Below, piece by piece: positions 54,631-63,568 of a stretch of 64,000 nt of DNA. The translations under genes were made by a program, and so were the position numbers. The stretch is taken from the NCBI RefSeq assembly GCF_000018145.1, contig NC_009952.1:2108001-2172000 (forward strand), given 5' to 3'. Positions within the stretch are counted from its first letter, which is position 1. Every line of letters begins with the position of its first letter. This stretch comes from Dinoroseobacter shibae DFL 12 = DSM 16493. GTDB lineage: Bacteria > Pseudomonadota > Alphaproteobacteria > Rhodobacterales > Rhodobacteraceae. The notes beneath the pieces are model-generated. The model made no database searches. It was not told the DNA's origin and saw only the letters and a list, made by a program, of their open reading frames with translations.

Positions 54631-56097
54631 ATGGATATCAGACCCGAGTCCCTCATCTTCGATCAGGACGGCGAAGGCACCCGCCAGCACCGCATCAAGC
54701 GGCAGGTGATCGACGGTATCCTCAGCGGCCGGTTCAAGCCGGGGGACAAGATGCCCTCCAGCCGTGGCCTCGCCCGCCAGCTCGGCGTCAGCCGGATCAC
54801 CGTGACCATCGCCTACACCGACCTCGTGGCCGACGACTACCTCGTGGCGCGCGGGCGATCCGGGTACTTCGTCTCCGACAGCGCCCCCAGCGCGCCCAGC
54901 CTGGTGCAGGCCTGCCAGAACGGCGAGAGCATCGTGGACTGGACGCGCCTGATGTCCCACCGGGAACCGCCGCCCGAGGAGATCGCCCGCCCCTTCGACT
55001 GGCACAGCTTCCCCTACCCGTTCATCTACGGACAGACGGATCCCCAGCTTTTCGATCATCGTAATTGGCGGCTCTGCGCGCTCGAGGCGCTCGGCCTGCG
55101 GGAATTCGAGAGCCTGACCGCCGACCATTATGAGCGGGACGATCCGAAACTCGTGGAGTATATCCAACGCAACATCCTGCCCCGGCGGGGGATCGCGGCG
55201 CGCCCCAACCAGATCCTGATCACCATGGGCGCGCAGAACGCGCTCTGGCTCTGTGCGCAACTTCTGCTCACCCAGCGGCGCAAGGCGGTGCTGGAGAACC
55301 CCGGCTACCCCAGCCTGCGCCAGATCCTCGGCGCCACACGCTGCCATACCCAAAGCGTCGATGTGGACGCAGACGGTCTGGCCCCCGAAACGCTGCCCGA
55401 CGCGCTCGACGTGCTCTTCACCACCGTCAGCCACCAATGCCCCACCAACGCCACCATGCCACTGGCCCGGCGCAAGGCGCTGCTGTCCCTGGCCGCCGAA
55501 CGCGGCTTCGTGGTGGTGGAGGACGAGTACGAGTTCGAGCTGGCTTTCGGGCGCACTGCAACACCGTCGCTCAAGTCGTTCGACACGCATGGCACGGTGA
55601 TCTATGTCGGCTCGTTCTCGAAGTCCCTGTTTCCGGGGCTTCGGCTGGGTTTCATGGTCGCCCCGCACCCCTTCATCGCCGAGGCCCGCCGGTTGCGCGG
55701 CACCGTGCTCCGCCATCCGCCGGGATTGATTCAGCGGACCACGGCGAACTTCCTGTCGCGCGGGCATTTCGATGCGCAGATCAACCGGATGCGCAAGGCC
55801 TACGAGGTGCGCCGCCGCGCCATGGAAACGGCGATCGCCGAGACCGGGCTGCAAGTCGCCTCCCAACCCGCCAATGGCGGATCGAGCCTGTGGATGCGGG
55901 CGCCGGACGGCGTGGATACCGACCTGCTGGCCCGGCGGCTCCGGTCCAAGGGGGTGGTGATCGAACCGGGCGCGGCCTTCTTCGACCCCACCCGCCCTCA
56001 GCGCAACTTTTACCGGCTCGCCTATTCGTCGATCGAGGTGGCCCGCATTCCCCAGGGCATTCGGCTGATCGCCGCTGCGCTGGCCGATCTGGACTGA
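54631..56097 (+). CDS. tauR: TauR, MocR/GntR-type regulator of taurine genes
   Basis: 488 residues. The first 75 form a GntR winged helix (QVIDGILSGRFKPGDKMPSSR, then GLARQLGVSRITVTIAYTDLV). The rest is an aminotransferase-like domain with VVEDEYEFELAFGR near residue 295 and the PLP lysine in VGSFSKSLFPGLRLGFM near 330. MocR proteins hold PLP and sense amines; TauR activates tpa in the presence of taurine in Rhodobacter capsulatus. Divergent from tpa and 98 bp before xsc, with matching boxes before all three genes. Confidence 0.92.
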   Translation: MDIRPESLIFDQDGEGTRQHRIKRQVIDGILSGRFKPGDKMPSSRGLARQLGVSRITVTIAYTDLVADDYLVARGRSGYFVSDSAPSAPSLVQACQNGESIVDWTRLMSHREPPPEEIARPFDWHSFPYPFIYGQTDPQLFDHRNWRLCALEALGLREFESLTADHYERDDPKLVEYIQRNILPRRGIAARPNQILITMGAQNALWLCAQLLLTQRRKAVLENPGYPSLRQILGATRCHTQSVDVDADGLAPETLPDALDVLFTTVSHQCPTNATMPLARRKALLSLAAERGFVVVEDEYEFELAFGRTATPSLKSFDTHGTVIYVGSFSKSLFPGLRLGFMVAPHPFIAEARRLRGTVLRHPPGLIQRTTANFLSRGHFDAQINRMRKAYEVRRRAMETAIAETGLQVASQPANGGSSLWMRAPDGVDTDLLARRLRSKGVVIEPGAAFFDPTRPQRNFYRLAYSSIEVARIPQGIRLIAAALADLD

Positions 56098-56111
56098 TCA
56101 GGCTCAAAAAT

Positions 56112-56133
56112 CTGGTCCTATGTGTGGTCCGGC
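56112..56133 (+). promoter_or_regulatory. Possible TauR direct repeat upstream of xsc
   Basis: CTGGTCCTAT at 56112-56121 and GTGGTCCGGC at 56124-56133 form a degenerate direct repeat with a 12-bp period, each sharing TGGNCC-like bases with the CTGGACYTAA box. They lie 63-84 bp before the xsc start. Confidence 0.35.
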
Positions 56134-56195
56134 TCCCGCTCCTAGATTGCTCCCAACCATACCAAACGAGCGACCGGTACAGAGGAAACCAGACG

Positions 56196-57974
56196 ATGCG
56201 GATGACGACGGAAGAGGCGTTTATCAAGGTTTTGCAGCGGCATGGTGTGGACCATGCGTTCGGGATCATCGGGTCTGCGATGATGCCGATTTCGGACCTG
56301 TTTCCGGAAGCGGGGATCACCTTCTGGGACTGTGCGCACGAGGGCTCTGCGGGGATGATGGCCGATGGCTTCACCCGGGCGTCGGGGCGGATGTCGATGA
56401 TGATCGCCCAGAACGGCCCCGGCATCACCAATTTCGTCACCGCCGTGAAGACCGCCTACTGGAACCACACGCCGCTTCTGCTGGTCACGCCCCAGGCGGC
56501 CAACAAGACCATCGGCCAGGGCGGCTTCCAGGAGGTCGCGCAGATGAAGCTTTTCGAGGACATGGTCGCCTACCAGGAGGAGGTCCGCGATCCCTCGCGC
56601 ATGGCCGAGGTGCTGACCCGGGTGATCTCCAAGGCGAAAACCCTCTCGGGGCCCGCGCAGATCAACATCCCGCGCGATTTCTGGACCCAGGTGATCGATA
56701 TCGAGATCCCCGAGCCCATCGAATTCGAGCGCTCCCCGGGCGGCGAGGCGTCGGTGGCGCGCGCCGCGGCGCTGTTGTCGGAGGCGAAAAACCCGGTGAT
56801 CCTGAACGGCGCGGGCGTGGTGCTGTCGGAGGGCGGGATCGCGGCCAGCAAGGCGCTGGCCGAGCGGCTCGATGCGCCCGTTTGCGTGGGATATCAACAC
56901 AATGACGCATTTCCGGGGGGCCATCCGCTGTTCGCGGGGCCGCTGGGATACAACGGCTCGAAGGCGGCGATGGAGCTGATTTCCGAGGCCGATGTGGTGC
57001 TGGCACTCGGCACCCGGCTTAACCCGTTCTCAACGCTTCCGGGCTACGGAATGGAGTACTGGCCGGCGGATGCGAAAATCATCCAGGTCGACATCAATTC
57101 CGACCGGATCGGGCTGACCAAGAAGATCAGCGTCGGCATCGTCGGCGACGCGGCCAAGGTGGCGCGCGGCATCCTGGGCCAGCTGGCCGAGGATGCGGGC
57201 GATGCGGGCCGCCAGGAACGGCGCGACCGGATCGCGCAGGTGAAATCCCGCTGGGCCCAGCAGCTCAGCGCCATGGACCATGAGGAGGACGACCCCGGCA
57301 CCACCTGGAACGCCCGCGCCCGTGCCGCGAAACCCGACTGGATGAGCCCGCGCATGGCCTGGCGCGCGATCACCGCCGCCCTGCCGCGCGACGCGATCAT
57401 CAGCTCGGATATCGGCAACAACTGTGCCATCGGCAACGCCTATCCGGACTTCGACGCGCCGCGCAAATACCTCGCGCCGGGGCTCTTTGGCCCCTGCGGC
57501 TACGGGTTGCCGGCGATCGTGGGCGCCAAGATCGCCCAACCCGACACGCCGGTGGTGGGGTTTGCCGGGGACGGCGCGTTCGGCATCGCGGTGAACGAGC
57601 TGACGGCGATCGGCCGCGGCGACTGGCCCGCGATCACGCAAGTGGTGTTCCGCAACTACCAGTGGGGCGCGGAGAAGCGCAATTCCACGCTCTGGTTCGA
57701 CGACAACTTCGTGGGCACCGAGCTCGACGAGGAGGTCTCCTATGCCGGCATCGCGCGCGCCTGCGGGCTCGACGGCGTGGTCGTGCGCACCATGCAGGAG
57801 TTGACCGACACCCTCGCAACCGCCATCAAGGCCCAGATGACCGAGGGCAAAACAACCCTCATCGAGGTCCTGCTCAACCAGGAACTCGGAGAACCATTCA
57901 GAAGAGACGCAATGAAAAAACCAAACAAGGTCGCAGGTGTCTCGAAACAGGATATGATGGTCGAGGCTGGCTGA
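56196..57974 (+). CDS. xsc: Sulfoacetaldehyde acetyltransferase
   Basis: 592 residues, thiamine-diphosphate enzyme of the acetolactate-synthase superfamily, usual Xsc length. The start MRMTTEEAFIKVLQRHGVDH and FGIIGSAMMPISDLFPEAGI are family-specific; GITNFVTAVKTAYWNHTPLL lies near residue 75, and the ThDP/Mg site is GDGAFGIAVNELTAIGRGDW near 453 with FRNYQWGAEKRN near 482. It splits sulfoacetaldehyde with phosphate into sulfite and acetyl phosphate. The start at 56196 has GAGGAAACC ahead of it. It follows tauR and is directly followed by ackA. Confidence 0.95.
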   Translation: MRMTTEEAFIKVLQRHGVDHAFGIIGSAMMPISDLFPEAGITFWDCAHEGSAGMMADGFTRASGRMSMMIAQNGPGITNFVTAVKTAYWNHTPLLLVTPQAANKTIGQGGFQEVAQMKLFEDMVAYQEEVRDPSRMAEVLTRVISKAKTLSGPAQINIPRDFWTQVIDIEIPEPIEFERSPGGEASVARAAALLSEAKNPVILNGAGVVLSEGGIAASKALAERLDAPVCVGYQHNDAFPGGHPLFAGPLGYNGSKAAMELISEADVVLALGTRLNPFSTLPGYGMEYWPADAKIIQVDINSDRIGLTKKISVGIVGDAAKVARGILGQLAEDAGDAGRQERRDRIAQVKSRWAQQLSAMDHEEDDPGTTWNARARAAKPDWMSPRMAWRAITAALPRDAIISSDIGNNCAIGNAYPDFDAPRKYLAPGLFGPCGYGLPAIVGAKIAQPDTPVVGFAGDGAFGIAVNELTAIGRGDWPAITQVVFRNYQWGAEKRNSTLWFDDNFVGTELDEEVSYAGIARACGLDGVVVRTMQELTDTLATAIKAQMTEGKTTLIEVLLNQELGEPFRRDAMKKPNKVAGVSKQDMMVEAG

Positions 57975-57977
57975 TCC

Positions 57978-59135
57978 ATGGCGGACCCGGCCCGGTCGGA
58001 CCTGATTCTTGTTCTGAACGCGGGGTCGTCGTCGCTCAAGTTTGCGCTGTTCACCCCGGCGCTCGCAGAGCATCTTACCGGGCAGGCGGAGTCCATTGGC
58101 GGGCCCGGGCGGCTGAAGATCGGCGCACGGTCCGCGTCATGCGACCTGCCCGACCATGGTGCAGCGCTGGCTGCGATCCTGGAAGCACTGGCCACGCGAG
58201 GCATCACCGCAAGCCACCTCAAGGCTGTCGCGCACCGGGTGGTCCATGGCGGCGTCCGGCTGACCGCGCCCGTGCGGATCACCCCCGCGACCCGATCCGA
58301 AATCGCCGCCTGTTCGGCCCTGGCGCCCTTGCACAACCCCCACAACCTCGCGGCCATCGACCGGATCACGGCGCTGATGCCGGACGTGCCGCAATGCGCC
58401 AGCTTCGACACCGCGTTCCACGCCTCCAACCCCGAGGTCGCCCTGCGCTACGGCCTGCCCGACACGGCGGAAACCGCGGGCCTGCGCCGCTATGGCTTCC
58501 ACGGGCAAAGCTATGCCGCGATGGTAGACAGCTGGTCGCGCGTGACCGGTGCCGCCCTGCCCGACCGCCTGCTGGCATTCCATCTGGGCAGCGGCGCGTC
58601 GATCTGTGCGATCCGCGACGGACGCTCCGTGGCCACGACCATGGGTTATTCCCCGCTGGAAGGTCTGACCATGGCGACCCGCAGCGGCAGCATAGATGGC
58701 AACGCCGTGCTGAAACTGGCCGAGGATCACGGCATCGCGCGCGCACGGCGGATCCTGAACAATGAAAGTGGGCTGGCCGGCCTGTCGGGGGGGCTGTCGG
58801 ACATGCGGACCCTGATGGCCTCCGACCGCCCCGAGGCCGGCTTCGCGGTGGACCATTTCGTTTACTGGGCGGTGCGGCATGCGAGCTCCCTGCTTGCGCC
58901 TCTTGGCGGGACGGAAACCATCGCCTTCACAGGTGGGATCGGCGAGAACGCGGCCGAAATCCGCGCGCGCATCGTGGCGGGTCTTCACTGGATCGGAGCC
59001 GAGATCGACCCGGAGGCCAACGCGGAAGGTCAGACCGCTCTGCACAGTGCCGCCTCCGCGACCGGCATCTACATCATCCCGGCAGAGGAAGAGCGAATGT
59101 TGGCCGCCGATGCTCTGCGCGTGCTCGGCGCGTAG
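57978..59135 (+). CDS. ackA: Acetate kinase
   Basis: 385 residues, ASKHA-fold kinase: NAGSSSLKFALFTPAL near residue 14, VAHRVVHGGVRLT near 85 (substrate Arg), ASFDTAFHASNPEVALRYGLP near 140, YGFHGQSYAAMVDSW near 175, HLGSGASICAIRDGRS near 202 and FTGGIGENAAEIRARIV near 318. It converts acetyl phosphate plus ADP to acetate and ATP. It starts three bases after xsc, which makes acetyl phosphate, so Xsc-AckA would yield ATP directly where many relatives place a phosphotransacetylase. It ends exactly where the convergent lipoprotein gene ends. Confidence 0.94.
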   Translation: MADPARSDLILVLNAGSSSLKFALFTPALAEHLTGQAESIGGPGRLKIGARSASCDLPDHGAALAAILEALATRGITASHLKAVAHRVVHGGVRLTAPVRITPATRSEIAACSALAPLHNPHNLAAIDRITALMPDVPQCASFDTAFHASNPEVALRYGLPDTAETAGLRRYGFHGQSYAAMVDSWSRVTGAALPDRLLAFHLGSGASICAIRDGRSVATTMGYSPLEGLTMATRSGSIDGNAVLKLAEDHGIARARRILNNESGLAGLSGGLSDMRTLMASDRPEAGFAVDHFVYWAVRHASSLLAPLGGTETIAFTGGIGENAAEIRARIVAGLHWIGAEIDPEANAEGQTALHSAASATGIYIIPAEEERMLAADALRVLGA

Positions 59136-59762
59136 TCAGCGCACCACCGACAGAACCCAGGCGCCGTGCTCGGCAAAGAGTTGCTGTGCCGCCTGGTCGA
59201 ACCCGGCGATCACTTCGGCCTCGGACACCGAGGCCACAGGCACTTGTACGGCGAAGCGGCGCGTCCCCATGATCCGCAGATCCGACTCGCGCACCACGCG
59301 ACCGATCAGGCTCAGCACGACCACCGCGCCCGGCCCCTCCGGCACGGCTTCGGCCTGGAAATCCACGATCTCCGTCAGTACCGCGTAATCACCGTTGATC
59401 CCGAGGGGTCGGCGGCCGACATAGCCCAAGCGCCCGCTTGCCTCCAGGGTGCGCAGCATCAAGGTCTGCACCATCACCGGTGTCGCGTCGCCCCACCGCA
59501 CCCCTGGCAGATACTGCGCCTGCAACGGGTCGGGCCGGATCATGATCCGGTCGGTCTGCAGCGCGCCAGTGGTCGTTGGCAACTCTATGACCACGTCGCG
59601 CGCCCGGACCGGCCCCTCCGGCAGAGTCCGAGGCGCCTGCAACTCGTAGACATCCAGAACCTCGGACGCGGAGCCGAGCGCGGACACCGCCGCGCAACCG
59701 GACAGGCTGCTAAGCGTCAGCAGCGCCACGGAACAGGCTTTGAGGGGCATGAGGACGCGCAT
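59136..59762 (-). CDS. ABC-type transport auxiliary lipoprotein
   Basis: 208 residues with a lipoprotein signal (ALLTLSSLSGCAAV, lipid Cys at residue 23). The domain has VYELQAPRTLPEGPVRARDVV near 38, DRIMIRPDPLQAQYLPGVRWG near 70 and YVGRRPLGINGDYAVLTEIVD near 113, the pattern of the PqiC/ABC-aux lipoprotein family. It is last in an operon with MlaE-, MlaF- and MlaD-like genes and would form the outer-membrane-side part of an MCE lipid conduit. It abuts the ackA stop with no gap. Confidence 0.87.
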   Translation of the reverse strand: MRVLMPLKACSVALLTLSSLSGCAAVSALGSASEVLDVYELQAPRTLPEGPVRARDVVIELPTTTGALQTDRIMIRPDPLQAQYLPGVRWGDATPVMVQTLMLRTLEASGRLGYVGRRPLGINGDYAVLTEIVDFQAEAVPEGPGAVVVLSLIGRVVRESDLRIMGTRRFAVQVPVASVSEAEVIAGFDQAAQQLFAEHGAWVLSVVR

Positions 59763-59768
59763 CGGGAC

Positions 59769-61508
59769 CTACCTTCTGAATTCCGGGGTGTTGGGGTTGA
59801 GGATGAACCGCGCGGGATCGCGGCTGATCTGGTTGGTCAGCCGGTCGAGGTTTTCGACCAGCACGCGCGCTTCCTGCGCGAGCCGGGAATAAAGCGGCAG
59901 GCCGGTGGTCGCGAAAGTCTCCAGCCTGGGCCCGGCCGCCTCGGCCAGCGCCTCCACCTCGGCAAAGGCCCGCGCGGCGGCATCGCTGGCGCTGCGCAGA
60001 TCCGAACTGATCAGCGGCAGGTCCTCTGCTACGCTGTCCACCGCCCCGGTCAGCGAGCCAAGCGTGCTCTCCAGCGCGGCGATGACCCCGTCGAGATCCT
60101 CGCTCATCACCCGATCGGCGGAGGTAAAGGCGCTCTCGGCGGCGCGCAGGGCGCTGTCGCCAGTCTCCATCGCGGTGTTCACCGCCGTGAGGGTCTCGTT
60201 GGCATTGCGGAAGGTGGTGGTGACATCGGCGAGGGTGGAGTGCGCTGACACGATCAGCGCCTCCACCCGGCCCGACGCGCCGCTCAGGTTCTCGCCTACC
60301 TCGGCGACCACCCGGGTCGTGGTGTCGGTCGCGGCGCGGATATCGGCCACGATGGCGGGCATGTCCACGGTCGCCACCGCGTTAACCGCCTCCATCGCCG
60401 CCTGCGCCGTTGCGACCAGCGCGCGCGTCTCGCTCAGCAGCGGTGCGCCCTCTTCCGCAACCAGCCCGTCGATGCGCCGCACGGCCACCTGGACCTCGCC
60501 CGAGGTTGCCTCCAGTGAGGCGACCAGCCGATCCACCGCCGCCAGCGTGCCCGCAAACTCCGTAAGCCGGGCCGTGGCCACGTCGCCGGTCGCGCCGAAC
60601 CCCTCGATCAGCGCCGCAGCCTCGGTGCCCAGGGTGTCGGCCTGCGCCCGCAGATCGGCCATCAATGCCCGGGCCTCCTCGGTCGCACCGGCCAAATCAC
60701 CTTCGATATAGGTCTGCGCGGCCCCCAGGGAATCGTCGAGCGTCGACAGCACCTCCTCACCGTCGAGGACCATCCGGCGCGTCTCCTCCGACAAGGCTCC
60801 GATGGAGGCCAGCGTCGTGTCGGCCGTGGAAAGCACGTCGTTGATCTCTCCCGTCAGGGTATCGAGCGTGGCGTTGAACCGGCTGATCTGGTCGGCAAAG
60901 GCGTTCACCGTATCGGCCACGCCGGAGAAATTCTCCAACGCGCTGGCGAATTCTTCCGAGGCCGCCTCGGTATTGACCAGGATATTGCGCAGCAGGTTGC
61001 GATTGTCGTCGGTCAGCAGTGCGCTGACCTCCTGCACGATCTGCAGCGCCTCGGTGATCAGCTCGGGCGCGTCCTCAGACAGGGTCTGCAGCACCGAGCG
61101 CCCGGCCTCGATCTCGGGCACCTGCGCGTCGGTGGCCGCCACCAGAAGCGGCGCGTCCGGCGTTCCCCCACTGATCCCGACGAAGGACACGCCCGTGACC
61201 CCCTGAGCCTCGATCGTCGCAACACTGTCCGTGCGCACCGGCGTGTCGGCATTCACCTCAACCCGCACGACGATCGAGCCGTCCTGCTCCGGGGCCAGCC
61301 GTACATCGACCACCTGCCCCACGGGCAAGCCGCTGAACCGTACGTCCGACGCCTCGCTCAACCCAGAGACCGAGGAAAACCGGATGTCGTAATAGGCGAA
61401 TTGCCGGTCCAGCTCGACCCGCGCGAACAGCAGGAAAAAGGCCATCATGCCGAGGATGCCCAGCAGCGTGAAAAGCCCGATCAGGATGTAATTGGCACGC
61501 GTTTCCAA
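59769..61508 (-). CDS. mlaD: MlaD-like MCE protein with a long helical tail
   Basis: 579 residues from a TTG start at 61508, supported by GGAAGGAGAG seven bases upstream; no better start exists. One N-terminal helix (YILIGLFTLLGILGMMAFFLL) is followed by a single MCE domain (FSSVSGLSEASDVRFSGLPVG near residue 43, then TPVRTDSVATIEAQGVTGVSF near 90). The remaining 430 residues are Ala/Thr/Ser/Glu-rich and periodic, pointing to a long helical needle, unlike E. coli MlaD of about 180 residues. It would span the periplasm as a lipid channel between MlaE and the lipoprotein. Confidence 0.85.
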   Translation of the reverse strand: METRANYILIGLFTLLGILGMMAFFLLFARVELDRQFAYYDIRFSSVSGLSEASDVRFSGLPVGQVVDVRLAPEQDGSIVVRVEVNADTPVRTDSVATIEAQGVTGVSFVGISGGTPDAPLLVAATDAQVPEIEAGRSVLQTLSEDAPELITEALQIVQEVSALLTDDNRNLLRNILVNTEAASEEFASALENFSGVADTVNAFADQISRFNATLDTLTGEINDVLSTADTTLASIGALSEETRRMVLDGEEVLSTLDDSLGAAQTYIEGDLAGATEEARALMADLRAQADTLGTEAAALIEGFGATGDVATARLTEFAGTLAAVDRLVASLEATSGEVQVAVRRIDGLVAEEGAPLLSETRALVATAQAAMEAVNAVATVDMPAIVADIRAATDTTTRVVAEVGENLSGASGRVEALIVSAHSTLADVTTTFRNANETLTAVNTAMETGDSALRAAESAFTSADRVMSEDLDGVIAALESTLGSLTGAVDSVAEDLPLISSDLRSASDAAARAFAEVEALAEAAGPRLETFATTGLPLYSRLAQEARVLVENLDRLTNQISRDPARFILNPNTPEFRR

Positions 61509-61529
61509 GTCTCGTCTCTCCTTCCGGCC

Positions 61530-62309
61530 TCAGCCGCCTGCCGTCTCAAGCGCCGCCCGGGCACGGGGGCCGTGGAAATACGCGTGCACCCAAGGGTGAT
61601 CCACCTTCAGCATCTCATCCATGGTGCCCGTGACCAGCACCTTGCGTTCCGCAAGGACAGCGATCCTGTCGCAGATCGCGTGCAACGTATCAAGGTCATG
61701 GGTGACCAGAAAGACCGTCAGGCCCAGATCCGTGCTCAGCCCCTTGATCAACGTGTCGAAATCCGCCGCCCCGATGGGGTCGAGCCCGGCGGTCGGCTCG
61801 TCGAGGAACACGATCTCCGGGTCGAGGGCCAGCGCCCGCGCCAATCCCGCGCGCTTGCGCATCCCCCCAGACAGCTCGGAGGGGTATTTGTCCTCCGCCA
61901 CCGGCGGCAGTCCCACCATCGACACCTTCAGCGCAGCCAATGCCCGGCGCGTCGCCGCATCCAGACCCGGGATCGCGCGCATGGGAACTTCGACATTCTC
62001 GCGCACGGTCAGGGAGGAAAACAGGGCACCGTCCTGGAACATCACGCCCCAGCGCGCCTCGACCGCGGCCCGCGTCGCCTCGTCGGCGCTCAGCATGTCG
62101 GTGCCCAGAACCTCCACCCGCCCCGCCGCAGGCCGCAACAGCCCCGCGATCGTGCGCAGCAGCACCGACTTGCCGGTGCCCGAGCCGCCGACCACGCCCA
62201 GGATCTCGCCCCGCCGCACGTCCAGATCCAGGTCTTCATGGACCACATGCGTGCCGAACTGCGTCCGCACCCCGCGCACCCGGATCACGTTCTCCACCGG
62301 CTCTGCCAT
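61530..62309 (-). CDS. mlaF: MlaF-like ABC ATPase
   Basis: 259 residues from ATG 62309, overlapping the permease stop (TGATG). Walker A GGSGTGKSVLLR near residue 42, VMFQDGALFSSLTVRENVEVP near 92, signature LSGGMRKRAGLARALALDPE near 147, Walker B IVFLDEPTAGLDPIGAADFD near 168 and switch LVTHDLDTLHAICD near 200. The LSGGM-KR form of the signature and GALFSSLTV are typical of Mla/Ttg2/TGD3 ATPases. It drives glycerophospholipid or related lipid movement with the MlaE-like permease. Confidence 0.92.
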   Translation of the reverse strand: MAEPVENVIRVRGVRTQFGTHVVHEDLDLDVRRGEILGVVGGSGTGKSVLLRTIAGLLRPAAGRVEVLGTDMLSADEATRAAVEARWGVMFQDGALFSSLTVRENVEVPMRAIPGLDAATRRALAALKVSMVGLPPVAEDKYPSELSGGMRKRAGLARALALDPEIVFLDEPTAGLDPIGAADFDTLIKGLSTDLGLTVFLVTHDLDTLHAICDRIAVLAERKVLVTGTMDEMLKVDHPWVHAYFHGPRARAALETAGG

Positions 62310-63463
62310 CAGATCCCCATCTGCGCAAAGAAAATCGAAAACGCCGCATCGGTCACGATCACGGCGAAGATCGCGGTCACCACCGCACCCGAGGTCATCC
62401 GGCCAAGGGATTCGGCGTTGCCCTCCACCTGCATCCCCGCATGACAGCCAACCACCCCGATCAGGATGGCGAAGAACGGCGCCTTGACGAGCCCGACCAC
62501 CGCATGATTGATATCGGTCCCCTCGATCAGCCGGGTCTGGAACATCGCGGGCGAGATGCCCAGCTCGATCCAGGACATCAGCGCCCCGCCCAGCAACCCC
62601 GACAGGTTGGCGATCAGCCCCAGGATCGGCAACATGATCAGCAGCGCCAGTACCCGCGGCAGGAACAGCAGCATCGCGGGGTCGAGGCCCAGCGTCCGCA
62701 TCGCATCGATCTCTTCGCGCATCTTCATCGACCCGATGGCCGCGGTAAACGATGAGGCCGTCCGCCCGGCCACGATGATCGCCGTCAGCAGAATGCCAAG
62801 CTCTCGCAGAATCGAGATCGAGATCAGGTCGACGACGAAGACCTCGGCCCCGAATTGCCGCAGCTGGCTCGCGCCCTGGAAGGCAAGAACGATACCGATC
62901 AGAAAGGCCATCAGCGCCACGATGGGCACGGCCCTGAGCCCCACCTCCTCGCAATGATGCACCAGCGCGGTCATCCGGAACTCCCGCGGATGCCGCAGGG
63001 CCCGACCGAACCGGGCCAGCACGAGGCCCAGCATCCCGGTCAGCCCGCCGAGGAATTTCGTCCCCTCCACCACCTGCCGCCCGAGCCGCTCCAAGCGATC
63101 GGTCAGGGTCGGCGGCGTCTCTGTCCGCTCCGGGTGTTCGGGCTCGGCCTTGGCCACGTTGGCGATCAGCCGCGCCACCTTGTCGGGCGCCCCCACAAGG
63201 CGGACCCCCTCGCCCCGCGCCAGTTCTGCCAGCAGCCAGGCGCCCGCCGTATCGATCCGCCCGATGCCGGACAGATCCAGGGTCAGCGACCCGGCCGGGC
63301 GCGCGGCAAGCTGCCGCTGCAGATCGGCCACCCCGTAGATCGTCAGATCGCCACTCAGCGCGCCTGCGACCCCGGCTTCATCCTGCGACAAGCGCAAGTC
63401 GGGCGCGGGGCGCGCATCGACCCCGCGTCCTTCTGCATATTCTGCGGCATCCGTTGCGGCCAC
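62309..63463 (-). CDS. mlaE: MlaE-like permease with an N-terminal STAS-like domain
   Basis: 384 residues from GTG 63463 (GAGG eight bases upstream). The first 110 residues read as a STAS-like domain (LTIYGVADLQRQLAARPAG, then LTLDLSGIGRIDTAGAWLLAE), normally a separate small protein (MlaB) in E. coli. The permease part has VPIVALMAFLIGIVLAFQGAS near 175, GILLTAIIVAGRTASSFTAAI near 225, GSMKMREEIDAMRTLGLDP near 245 and KAPFFAILIGVVGCHAGMQVE near 335, the MlaE blocks. The fusion of MlaB-like and MlaE functions is common in alphaproteobacteria. First gene of the operon mlaE-mlaF-mlaD-lipoprotein. Confidence 0.91.
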   Translation of the reverse strand: MAATDAAEYAEGRGVDARPAPDLRLSQDEAGVAGALSGDLTIYGVADLQRQLAARPAGSLTLDLSGIGRIDTAGAWLLAELARGEGVRLVGAPDKVARLIANVAKAEPEHPERTETPPTLTDRLERLGRQVVEGTKFLGGLTGMLGLVLARFGRALRHPREFRMTALVHHCEEVGLRAVPIVALMAFLIGIVLAFQGASQLRQFGAEVFVVDLISISILRELGILLTAIIVAGRTASSFTAAIGSMKMREEIDAMRTLGLDPAMLLFLPRVLALLIMLPILGLIANLSGLLGGALMSWIELGISPAMFQTRLIEGTDINHAVVGLVKAPFFAILIGVVGCHAGMQVEGNAESLGRMTSGAVVTAIFAVIVTDAAFSIFFAQMGI

Positions 63464-63568
63464 GCGTGCTGCCTCATCCCGTTCGCTTCGTTCCGAACAG
63501 CACTAGGGCCTCTCTCGCCCTTTGTCACGGGGCGCGCAGCCCCAAGGACCGCGCGCCCCGCCCCCCGC

